Shown piece by piece: positions 8,203 to 14,968 of a stretch of DNA of 28,847 bases. This DNA comes from Candidatus Flexicrinis proximus (lineage in GTDB: Bacteria > Chloroflexota > Anaerolineae > Aggregatilineales > Phototrophicaceae), in NCBI GenBank assembly GCA_016712885.1, contig JADJQF010000024.1, positions 1-28,847 on the forward strand, read 5' to 3'. Position numbers and translations under genes: made by a program. Each line of letters begins with the position of its first letter. Within the stretch, counting starts at the first letter, position 1. The notes under the pieces were generated by a model. The model was given only the letters and a program-made list of their open reading frames with translations, ran no database searches and had not been told where the DNA came from.

Positions 8203-8658
8203 TTAGCTCGCCGCCGCTACGGTCATGTTGATAAACTGGATCGGGACATCAACAAAGAACTTCCCTGACTTCGGTTTCAAGGCCTCTTGGGTGTAGTCCG
8301 GTCGGATAGCGCGGCAGTTATAGGTTTGCCATCCCGCCCCGCCTGACTTCAGACGGTCGTAGGTATAGATGGTCACCTCTGTCGACTCTGCCGTGAGTTC
8401 AGCAAGTAACACTGTCCACATGGCGTCATTCATGCGCGCGATACGCCAAACGTGCGTCGGTCTGCCGATGGTGCCATAACTGCCGTCTAACGCGATGCGC
8501 CGTTCGGTGTAGGGCGTCACCAGATGGTTAGACGCGATAATCCAACCGCCCGAGGTGAGCGTGCTAGTCCAGCCGGATACCAGCGACCCGCCATCTGCCG
8601 CGAGTGCAGCGGCGGTCAGTGTGCCGGGTGCAAGTCGGAATAACTGCGAAACGCTCAT
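8203..8658 (-). CDS. Tail component downstream of tape measure
   Basis: The product has 151 residues, beginning MSVSQLFRLAPGTL, and is beta-rich without signal peptide or membrane helix. Its ATG follows directly on the TAG (8661-8659) that ends the tape measure once the one-base shift in that gene is corrected. Position immediately after the tape measure is that of distal-tail or tail-tip proteins in siphoviruses, but it is shorter than most Dit proteins and I do not recognise the family. Confidence 0.65.
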   Translation of the reverse strand: MSVSQLFRLAPGTLTAAALAADGGSLVSGWTSTLTSGGWIIASNHLVTPYTERRIALDGSYGTIGRPTHVWRIARMNDAMWTVLLAELTAESTEVTIYTYDRLKSGGAGWQTYNCRAIRPDYTQEALKPKSGKFFVDVPIQFINMTVAAAS

Positions 8659-10474
8659 CTATGCGCCTACTCTCAACTGTTGGAAGGCCTGTGCGAAGAG
8701 TTGCGTCAGGTTCATAATCGCAGACGATACCCCCGCCCGGCGTGGCTATTTCCCCGAGGTTTAGGTTTTGCACGATGACGCTTACGCCGCTGGCTGCGCT
8801 ACTAGCCGACAAGCCGCCGAATAACCCGCCGCCGCCCGCTGTTGACTGTGGCCCGCTGAATGGGATAACTCCGCCGCCGGTTGATGCCGGTGCCGTGGCA
8901 AGCTGGCCTGTGATCCTCGCGATGGCCGCTTCCTCTGCCGCATAGCGCGACTGATTTGCGAGAGCGACCGCGCGCACCCGTTCTATCTCGCCATCGCGCA
9001 ACCGCTTGATTTCGGTGATGCTCTCGGCATGCGCCGCCCGGGCCGCTGTGATTTCGGCGTTAATGGCCGCTACTTCCTCGTTGCGCGCCGCCTGAATATC
9101 GGCTATGCGGGCCGCTAACGCCGCCTCTTCGACCGCGCGCCGGTCTGCATAATCCTCGGCTCGGCGCTGGCGTTCCTGTTTGAAGGCGTCACGGGTATCA
9201 GCGACCTGTTGCTTACGTCCCTCGCGGACTTCCAATACTGCCGCGATGTCGTTTTCCTGTATCGCCTGACGTTCGTCTGCCGCCGCATCGCGCCGGATAC
9301 GGTTCACATCGCGCCGGAAGTCTTGCTCGGCACGCGATGCCTCTTTCTGGTAATCCTGTTCGGCCTTCAGACGTGACGCATACGACGCGGATTGTGCCTT
9401 GGCGATTTCGGCATTAGCGTCGGTCTGCGCTTCGATCAGGTCCGCGTTAAGGTCTGCAATCGTCGATTGCAATTCACGCGACAATTCGGCCTGTTGTGCG
9501 TCCAGGCTATCGACGGCCTCCTGCGCGGCGGTCTGCATATCGGTGAATGATTTCTCTGCCGCGTCTGCCGCCGCTTTCGCATCCCCCATCGTTTTCGTGA
9601 ATACCGATAACGCATCGTCGGCCTGATTTACTGCCCCGGTCAGGGTATCAATCCCGCCGCTGATAAGTTCCTTTAGCTTGGCAGTCGCGGCCTCTGCCGC
9701 ATCGCGCGCGTCGGCCTGTGTTGCTTGTTGGGAGATAAGCGCGGCGTCATATACCGAGAGCGCCTTGCGCGTGTTTTCGATGCTGGTGACGGTTTCGGCT
9801 AGAGCGTCCGCGAATTGGTTGCGAATGTCCTCGCTTAGTGTCGTGTCGGATAGCACCGTCACATAATCCGCGAATACCGATTCGAGGATCGCTAGTTCAT
9901 CCTCAGCCTTAGCGCGAATATCTTCAAGCGACTTGCGCCCACCTTCTGCTAAGGCGCGCCGTGCCGTCAGAGTCGCGGCGATCTCGTTATCGATGTCCGT
10001 CCGCAGGTTGGCGAGGGCGTCCTGATAAGCCGCTTCCGTTTTCTGTAGTTCCTGTGTCAATAGTGCCAGTACCGACGTGAAGGCGAATATGCCAGCCGAT
10101 ACTAGGCCAATCGGTGACACTAGGGCAGATAGCGCGCCTTTCAGTCCGCCGCCTAGTGCCTCGGTCACGTCTCCGATGTCACCGACTAACCCCACGAGGT
10201 TAGACAATTCGCCCGCGCCTAGGCCACTGAGAACGCGCTCTACGCCGCCGCCTAGACGTTGGGTGTTGATGCCGCTTGCAGCACCGGCTAGGCCGCGCGA
10301 CGAACTGCCTGCGCTATCTAATGCACGGTCAAGCTGTTTGGCCTCCCGTGTCGCCTGTGACAAGGATGTTTCGAAGTTATCAGCGACCTGTTGCGCCCGA
10401 CGTAAAGACTCGACGCCACCTTCGCGCCCCTTGTCTACGTTTACCTGATAGTTCACATCCTTGTTGATTGCCAT
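8564..10474 (-). CDS. Tape measure protein (C-terminal end out of frame)
   Basis: The product starts MAINKDVNYQVNVDKG, as many tape measure proteins do (short beta strand, then helices). It has Gly/Leu-rich hydrophobic segments at about 85-140 and then a very long Ala/Glu/Arg/Lys coiled coil to about 540. It measures tail length and is ejected with DNA. The frame runs to 8564, but after NLGEIATPGGG the residues turn into out-of-register sequence overlapping the next gene. Dropping one base in the five-C run at 8730-8734 gives the natural end NLTQLFAQAFQQLRVGA and a TAG at 8659, touching the next ATG; the protein is then about 604 residues. At about 0.15 nm per residue this implies a tail near 90 nm. 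Confidence 0.85.
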   Translation of the reverse strand: MAINKDVNYQVNVDKGREGGVESLRRAQQVADNFETSLSQATREAKQLDRALDSAGSSSRGLAGAASGINTQRLGGGVERVLSGLGAGELSNLVGLVGDIGDVTEALGGGLKGALSALVSPIGLVSAGIFAFTSVLALLTQELQKTEAAYQDALANLRTDIDNEIAATLTARRALAEGGRKSLEDIRAKAEDELAILESVFADYVTVLSDTTLSEDIRNQFADALAETVTSIENTRKALSVYDAALISQQATQADARDAAEAATAKLKELISGGIDTLTGAVNQADDALSVFTKTMGDAKAAADAAEKSFTDMQTAAQEAVDSLDAQQAELSRELQSTIADLNADLIEAQTDANAEIAKAQSASYASRLKAEQDYQKEASRAEQDFRRDVNRIRRDAAADERQAIQENDIAAVLEVREGRKQQVADTRDAFKQERQRRAEDYADRRAVEEAALAARIADIQAARNEEVAAINAEITAARAAHAESITEIKRLRDGEIERVRAVALANQSRYAAEEAAIARITGQLATAPASTGGGVIPFSGPQSTAGGGGLFGGLSASSAASGVSVIVQNLNLGEIATPGGGIVCDYEPDATLRTGLPTVESRRIDERFAVIPTCTRHTDRRCTRGRWRVAGIRLD

Positions 10475-10478
10475 CGCG

Positions 10479-10793
10479 TCACCAGTTGTTACTCAGCTTA
10501 GGTAGTTCAGGTTGCGGTATCTCGTGCCACTGTTTTAGCAGAAGCAACGTCCTAAAATCTTCCATTAGGAGCGGGTCTTGGTCTAGATACCCGCCTCCCG
10601 TTGGCAATACGCGAAACTCAGTGAGTACGAACATCTGAAACGCGGGCCATATATCGTCAAACGGATAGTTCAGCCCCCAGTCCTGTAGTGCGCTTTCCAG
10701 TTGTTCCAGGCTACTGCCCACTGGCGATAGATACCGCTTGAAGGCGATGTCTACGCGCTTTTGCTCTTGGGCGCGTCGCTCGGAATACTGGCT
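10479..10793 (-). CDS. Tail assembly chaperone, frameshift extension (GT-type)
   Basis: This frame is entered by -1 slippage from the upstream ORF at the A-run 10793-10800. After the shift it reads SQYSERRAQEQKRVDIAFKR and continues to LPKLSNNW, 104 residues with no stop. A GTG at 10721 would give a free-standing 80-residue protein but lacks a good ribosome site. The fusion with the upstream 134 residues gives about 238 residues, the usual arrangement of lambda G/GT-like chaperones that bind the tape measure and recruit tail tube subunits. It ends five bases before the tape measure start, exactly where the T domain belongs. Confidence 0.75.
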   Translation of the reverse strand, partial: SQYSERRAQEQKRVDIAFKRYLSPVGSSLEQLESALQDWGLNYPFDDIWPAFQMFVLTEFRVLPTGGGYLDQDPLLMEDFRTLLLLKQWHEIPQPELPKLSNNW

Positions 10794-11194
10794 TTTTTTT
10801 CGTCGGTCAGTTTTGCCGGGGGGATTAGCGCCGGGTCATTGGCAGGTTCGTTCGCCCGCTGTACCGCCGCTATCCACTGAAGCAAAACCTCGTTGTCCTG
10901 CGTAATCCACCGTTCGAACCCGTCCGCATGTTCAGCCGCGCTTGCGCCGATGGTCGGCAGTACATGCCCGACTGCCGACACGGTTTGCACGACCGCGTTT
11001 GCGTACACGTCACAGATGGCCCGGTCTGTTATCTCTGCCCATTCCCCGCCGCGCGCCTGTAAGCCCTGTAGCAGCTTGCGGAATACGAGGCCGGAAAAGA
11101 TGGCATCGGCTCCCGTCCGGCGGGGGCGTACCGTAAACGATACATCCCCTGCCGTGACGTTGATATTGCGTGAGAGTAGGTCAATCCCCGTCAT
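10751..11194 (-). CDS. Tail assembly chaperone (G-type, unshifted product)
   Basis: The product has 147 residues, starting MTGIDLLSRNINV, with an alpha-rich central region (AIFSGLVFRKLLQGLQARGG) and a short basic tail (DAPKSKSA) after the slippery site. It lies between the tail tube candidate and the tape measure, the conserved place for the G-type chaperone. The start has a ggag site nine bases upstream. About residue 134 the codons GAA AAA AAA permit -1 slippage, so most ribosomes should make this short form and a minority the longer fusion. No sequence family is asserted; the call rests on order, size and the recoding signal. Confidence 0.75.
   Translation of the reverse strand: MTGIDLLSRNINVTAGDVSFTVRPRRTGADAIFSGLVFRKLLQGLQARGGEWAEITDRAICDVYANAVVQTVSAVGHVLPTIGASAAEHADGFERWITQDNEVLLQWIAAVQRANEPANDPALIPPAKLTDEKKASIPSDAPKSKSA
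10753..10801 (-). promoter_or_regulatory. Programmed -1 ribosomal frameshift site with downstream stem
   Basis: In the zero frame the codons are GAA AAA AAA GCC, so a classic X XXY YYZ heptamer (A AAA AAA, 10799-10793) lets both tRNAs re-pair after a one-base backward slip. Sixteen bases downstream lies a perfect 6-bp stem (ACGCGC at 10776-10771 with GCGCGT at 10758-10753, 12-base loop) that ends on the zero-frame stop. The minus-one frame is open upstream of the GTG at 10721 and continues to 10479. This matches the recoding signal of siphovirus tail chaperones; the spacer is somewhat longer than typical. Confidence 0.75.
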
Positions 11195-11200
11195 GGCGAC

Positions 11201-12055
11201 TTACTCCCAGCTAACGAATTCGTGACGCGCAACGGCAAACTTACCGCTGCCCGGCGCGGCGCTGTACACCAGATTGTACGGCGTGGTGTCGTCAATGCTC
11301 GAGATGGTGGCGGCTGCAAACCCGGTCGTCTCGACAGTCCCTTTCGAGGTGCCGGTGCTGACGGGCTTCTGCGATGTCGGGATGTTGACTGCCGAGTTAT
11401 CCCCCACGAACGTGACGAAGGTGACGCGGTTCGCGCTGGTGAATTCGATGCCCGCGCATACGCCGCCCGGCACATCTGCGAATACCGACGCGACGGTGCG
11501 ACCATCAGGCAGGTAGGCCGATGTGTTAGCCGTAACGCGCAAGCGGCGGGTGTCGGCAGTCTGATGTGCAAACGGCGTGCCGAGGTCGGTCACTTCGCAG
11601 TTGAACAGCAGGACATGCGAGTATCCGGCGCTGTTCAGTGTTGCGCTGACCTGCGATTTAGCCTTGCTGCTGAACAGCAGGATTAGCCCGTTATAGGTGA
11701 CGCCGGTCATGCCGAAGGGGAGCATCACTTCTGCGCTCTCGGTCACCGCGTCAACGCTGTGCGTGCCGGTCAGGAATGTGAAGTCATGCACCGACAATTC
11801 GACTTCGAACGTCACCGGTTCGGTACTGTCGAATTGGTAGACTGCGATCCGCGTATCATCCCCGAGGATGTTAACGACGGTTGGCTGCGGCAGGGTGATA
11901 TTGGCATTGAGTGTGCCTTTCACGCGCCCCATTGTTGAACCGGTATTCGTGCTTGCGGCAGTCAGGTTAGCGATGCCGGTCATGTATCCGGTGCTGGCAC
12001 GATGCGACCACTGGAGGCTATCGAAACCAGCTTTAGTAACGGCTGTGTACGTCAT
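11201..12055 (-). CDS. Major tail (tube) protein candidate
   Basis: The product has 284 residues, beta-rich with very many Thr, Ser, Val and Gly and few Cys, and no signal peptide. The layout fits a tail tube subunit, with an N-terminal region (1-200) and a C-terminal Ser/Thr-rich part that may be an added surface domain. It sits between the tail-completion gene and the chaperones, the conserved place for the tube protein. A strong ribosome site (gaggaaggg) upstream agrees with high expression. The identity is inferred from position and composition; I cannot assign a family by motif. Confidence 0.65.
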   Translation of the reverse strand: MTYTAVTKAGFDSLQWSHRASTGYMTGIANLTAASTNTGSTMGRVKGTLNANITLPQPTVVNILGDDTRIAVYQFDSTEPVTFEVELSVHDFTFLTGTHSVDAVTESAEVMLPFGMTGVTYNGLILLFSSKAKSQVSATLNSAGYSHVLLFNCEVTDLGTPFAHQTADTRRLRVTANTSAYLPDGRTVASVFADVPGGVCAGIEFTSANRVTFVTFVGDNSAVNIPTSQKPVSTGTSKGTVETTGFAAATISSIDDTTPYNLVYSAAPGSGKFAVARHEFVSWE

Positions 12056-12056
12056 G

Positions 12057-12536
12057 TTAGAACCCTTCCTCTAGCTGGAGTTCCAGCGGGATAGTTAGCG
12101 TTGTCAGGACTGCGAATACATCACCTGAACCATTCGAACTGGTGACGATCCGCGCGCCCGTGACCTGTACGCCTTCCGGTGCAAAGTACCCGCAACCGGC
12201 GGTGTAGTCTGTCGATTGAAAGCGGGGCCGCGCGCGGAGTTCGGACGGGATGAGGATTAGCTGCAGCTGCATATCCTGTTCGGCTTCCCCGTCCACCCCT
12301 TGCGTGACTGCCCACCCGTGATAGATCGCTTCGGCTTCGATGTTGTAGGTCACCAGCGACTTCCCTAACGTGTCATCTACGGTCATGGATACCAACCGCA
12401 GTGTCCAGTAGGGGAGTACCCCGGCAAACATCGAATAGCCCTTATTCGTAGACGATGGCTTGATGTCATCGGCACACGAGATGAACTTGGTGCGAACGTC
12501 TGCGACTGCGGCGGTGATGATGCTAGATGTGCTCAT
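12057..12536 (-). CDS. Tail completion / terminator-like protein
   Basis: The product has 159 residues, starting MSTSSIITAAVADVRTKF. An N-terminal helix is followed by a mainly beta region (PYWTLRLVSMTVDD, AEAIYHGWAV), a pattern common in tail terminator proteins. It lies directly before the tail tube candidate and is joined to the upstream neck protein by an ATGA overlap (12536-12533) when that gene's one-base shift is corrected. The role is inferred from order and fold-like pattern, not from a recognised motif. Confidence 0.55.
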   Translation of the reverse strand: MSTSSIITAAVADVRTKFISCADDIKPSSTNKGYSMFAGVLPYWTLRLVSMTVDDTLGKSLVTYNIEAEAIYHGWAVTQGVDGEAEQDMQLQLILIPSELRARPRFQSTDYTAGCGYFAPEGVQVTGARIVTSSNGSGDVFAVLTTLTIPLELQLEEGF

Positions 12537-12584
12537 GCGGTTATCTCCCGTATGAACCCGTCCAACTCGTTTAGCAGAAGCTTC

Positions 12585-12995
12585 TCAGCCGCCGCCGCGA
12601 TTTCCAGAAACGTGTCTTGCGACTGTTGCCATCCGGTATCGGCATGCCCCGGTACCTGGTCGTAGCGTTCGCTGCCGTAGACGTAGGACGCGGCCTTTCG
12701 CCGGGTTGCCTACCGACACACTGAACCCTGCGACCGTCACCGATAGCGCGACCTTCCACGCTCTGCCGAGTTCGCCCGTGCGACTGTAGCCATCGGGGTA
12801 GTTGGCAAAGAACCAGCGGCGCGCCTTCGCATTCGCTATCGGGTCATTCGACCAACGGAACTTACGTGACAGTGACCGGCGCGGCGGATATGCCCCTAAC
12901 ACCCTTAGCGCGCGACGTTCTACGGCCTTCCTGAACGCCTCACGCCGGGCATTGAACGGACGCCAGCCTACGCCCTTCTGCGCGAAATCGATCAC
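12585..12995 (-). CDS. HK97 gp10-like neck/tail protein, frame interrupted near the 3' end
   Basis: From a GTG at 12995 the frame encodes a basic protein (MIDFAQKGVGWRPFNARREA, then GELGRAWKVALSVTVAGF and VGNPAKGR). The pattern of basic helix plus a beta segment ending in VGNPA followed by YGSERYDQVPGHA fits HK97 gp10-type proteins, but only if one A is dropped from the AAA at 12698-12696. The corrected reading continues ASYVYGSERYDQVPGHADTG, then ends LDGFIREITA with TGA at 12535-12533, overlapping the next ATG as ATGA; total about 153 residues. The uncorrected frame ends in Arg-rich nonsense at 12585. A further upstream ATG (13044) may be the true start if another base is dropped near 12995. 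Confidence 0.65.
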   Translation of the reverse strand: MIDFAQKGVGWRPFNARREAFRKAVERRALRVLGAYPPRRSLSRKFRWSNDPIANAKARRWFFANYPDGYSRTGELGRAWKVALSVTVAGFSVSVGNPAKGRVLRLRQRTLRPGTGACRYRMATVARHVSGNRGGG

Positions 12996-13040
12996 CCGCG
13001 AAAGGCCTTAGAACCGGTGATAGCGAAAGCGATACTTCGG

Positions 13041-13895
13041 TCATACCATGACCGGCCTGACGTTAGTCCATCCGCCATATTGCAGCAACTGGGTCACCTC
13101 TTGCGGCATGCCCTCGGGGTACTGTACCGAGGCCGTGCCGTCGAAGGTGGTTTGTTCGAACTGGCCCCGACGCTTGAATACCAGCGAGGCCCACCGGAGT
13201 AGGGCGCGCGTGATGGTCGGCTCCGGTATGAAGCGATAGATAACCGAGTTGTCCACATGGGTAGCGGCAGTGCTGCCCCGCTCCCCGCGATTGACTACCC
13301 ACGAAGTCGTTGCGCCGCTCTCGACCGTCATCCATTCGCTATCGATGCGTATGAGCATCCCCGGCGATAGGATGGTATTCGTAGCGGTCGTGATGGTCGT
13401 GCCGGTCGTGTCGGACATCGGCTCTGTGATGGTGGTAGCAGAGACCCACGCCTCGGTATAGTGCGTCCTGTAGCACATATCCCCGACGATGGCGATTTGT
13501 TCCACGTAAGTGTCGCCACTGTACGAAGTCCAACTCGTGCCATCGTAGCGATAGAGTGCCGTTTGGGGTGTCTCACCACGCGGCAGGGCGTAGTAATCGG
13601 TATTCGCAACGAGTACCGTCCCCTCTCCGTCGGTGACCGATGTAAACGCCACGAATGGCGCGTCAAGCTCCAGGCGGTTGCCTCCTAGCAGGATATGGCC
13701 GCCATAGCTGCAATCGTAGTAGCGCGTTACGCGACGTGGTGCAAACGTCATCGGTTGCCAGCGACGGGTAACGTACGTGTCTATGGCGTCGGTCATGCGC
13801 CGTCCATAGTCGAGTATCACGGTATCGTCACCCGTGCCGCTTGCCACGAGTTCGGTCCTGAGTTGTGCCAACGTCGCGTAACTTACGCCGCTCAT
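13041..13895 (-). CDS. Head-tail connector (gp6-like) with inserted domain
   Basis: The product has 284 residues. The first 45 (LAQLRTELVASGTGDDTVI, then YGRRMTDAIDTYVTRRW) form the helix pattern of gp6-type head-tail connectors. The C-terminus (TITRALLRWASLVFKRRGQF, then PQEVTQLLQYGGW) supplies the closing helices. Between them lies an extra beta-rich region of about 150 residues including a RIDSEWMTVES segment. The protein joins the portal ring to the tail-completion proteins. The ATG has a ggag site seven bases upstream. Its TGA overlaps a following ATG at 13044-13042 (ATGA), suggesting the neck gene originally started there. Confidence 0.65.
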   Translation of the reverse strand: MSGVSYATLAQLRTELVASGTGDDTVILDYGRRMTDAIDTYVTRRWQPMTFAPRRVTRYYDCSYGGHILLGGNRLELDAPFVAFTSVTDGEGTVLVANTDYYALPRGETPQTALYRYDGTSWTSYSGDTYVEQIAIVGDMCYRTHYTEAWVSATTITEPMSDTTGTTITTATNTILSPGMLIRIDSEWMTVESGATTSWVVNRGERGSTAATHVDNSVIYRFIPEPTITRALLRWASLVFKRRGQFEQTTFDGTASVQYPEGMPQEVTQLLQYGGWTNVRPVMV

Positions 13896-13899
13896 GCGA

Positions 13900-14304
13900 T
13901 TACTCCACAGTCGTGAGTGAGACGATCAGGCAGTCGGTTAAGGCATCGGACTGAGATACCGTGACGGTGATGGTGCCACCGTTCAAGATAATCATGCCGT
14001 ATGCCCCGGTAATCGCGGTGCCGGTGTTATCCGCCGCTGCGACCTGTGGTACGAAGTCGAAGTCTGTCACCGCGTTAGACTTGGTGTATAGCGTCCGACT
14101 GCCGCCCGCCCAGGTTTCGACGATGGTGACATCTGATGTTGCGCCGGGGGCTGATGCGTGCCAGTTACCCGACAAGCGTGCCAGTACCCCGCGCGCGCCA
14201 TAGAAGTAGGCGGTGCCGGTAGCACTGGCGGCGCTGCCGGCGGTTGTTACCCCGACTTGGTGCGTGCCTGCGGTATAAACCTGCCGTGAGGCTGGTAAGC
14301 TCAT
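13900..14304 (-). CDS. Small virion protein, beta-rich
   Basis: The product has 134 residues, starting MSLPASRQVYTAGTHQVGV, Thr/Ala/Gly-rich with no signal peptide or membrane helix. The ATG overlaps the upstream TGA (ATGA). It lies in the head module between a 72-residue protein and the connector. Composition suggests a capsid or neck decoration protein, but no family is recognised. Confidence 0.6.
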   Translation of the reverse strand: MSLPASRQVYTAGTHQVGVTTAGSAASATGTAYFYGARGVLARLSGNWHASAPGATSDVTIVETWAGGSRTLYTKSNAVTDFDFVPQVAAADNTGTAITGAYGMIILNGGTITVTVSQSDALTDCLIVSLTTVE

Positions 14305-14519
14305 TTCGCTTTGCCTTTCCGCTTGACCGGCAACGGCTCATCTGCCGCGTCCGGTGCTGCGCTGGTGTCGGGCATATCCGAGTCAATCCACTCTGCTACC
14401 TCGATACTGACGAGATAGGCGGCGCGCCCGCATAGCATGGCGTCGGTTGCTTCGTATTCGCCCGCCGGTAGTTCGTTTATCAGCGGCCCGCTGTAGGTGC
14501 GATTAACCCGGATACGCAT
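14301..14519 (-). CDS. Small head-module protein with basic tail
   Basis: The product has 72 residues: a short beta-rich front (MRIRVNRTYSGPLINELPAG), an acidic linker and a basic end (PLPVKRKGKAK). The ATG shares its last base with the upstream TAA and has gagg five bases before it. It is ATGA-coupled to the next gene. Small proteins of this type commonly sit after the capsid gene, but the function is unknown. Confidence 0.6.
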   Translation of the reverse strand: MRIRVNRTYSGPLINELPAGEYEATDAMLCGRAAYLVSIEVAEWIDSDMPDTSAAPDAADEPLPVKRKGKAK

Positions 14520-14926
14520 TACGGCCTCACGTCCTGGAAAAGAACCCAGATGTCCACCGATACGTTGCCGTTGGTGGTCAGCGTGCCGCTGGTATAGGAC
14601 GCGCCCAACACGCTCCCCGCCACAAATGGGTATGTCCCCTCGCGGTAGGTGTCGTATGCGGTCGTGGCATCTGTCGCCAGCGACAAGTCGATACTCTGCT
14701 GTGTTGCACCGATTAGCGCGTCAAACGAGATAGCCCCGGCGCCGGCGGCGGCGGATGCATTTGCGCTAATCGCGACGATGCTCCCGGCCCACGGCATGAC
14801 CGGCTTGACCGTCGAAACGCCATCGTAAGTCAGGGCGGCGTCGGTCTGACCGTCAACCAGCGGCGCCAGGCCGAAGCTATAGCGCTGTAGCTGGTACTGC
14901 GGTGCGATCTTCTGAAACTCTGCCAT
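14519..14926 (-). CDS. Putative capsid decoration protein
   Basis: The product has 135 residues, starting MAEFQKIAPQYQLQRYSFG and continuing as Ala/Gly/Ser/Thr-rich beta sequence without membrane helices. It is the first gene after the capsid gene and has its own ribosome site (gagg, nine bases before ATG). Small beta-rich proteins at this place are often head decoration or stabilisation proteins; that is inference from position and composition. Confidence 0.55.
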   Translation of the reverse strand: MAEFQKIAPQYQLQRYSFGLAPLVDGQTDAALTYDGVSTVKPVMPWAGSIVAISANASAAAGAGAISFDALIGATQQSIDLSLATDATTAYDTYREGTYPFVAGSVLGASYTSGTLTTNGNVSVDIWVLFQDVRP

Positions 14927-14943
14927 TGTCTGTATCCTCTCTA

Positions 14944-14962
14944 GGGGCGGTTATCCCGCCCC
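14944..14962 (-). promoter_or_regulatory. GC-rich hairpin between capsid and next gene
   Basis: A perfect 7-bp GC-only stem (14944-14950 with 14956-14962, five-base loop) occupies the 42-base gap after the capsid stop. No T tract follows on the minus strand, so it is not a standard terminator. It may stabilise the capsid mRNA end or separate capsid expression from what follows. Confidence 0.45.
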
Positions 14963-14968
14963 CTCTTG

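Noticed and set aside
10793..10800. A-run considered as another one-base read error
   Set aside because: Here the needed shift is -1 at a perfect slippery heptamer at the conserved chaperone position, and the two frames overlap as in lambda G/GT, unlike the extra-base errors elsewhere.
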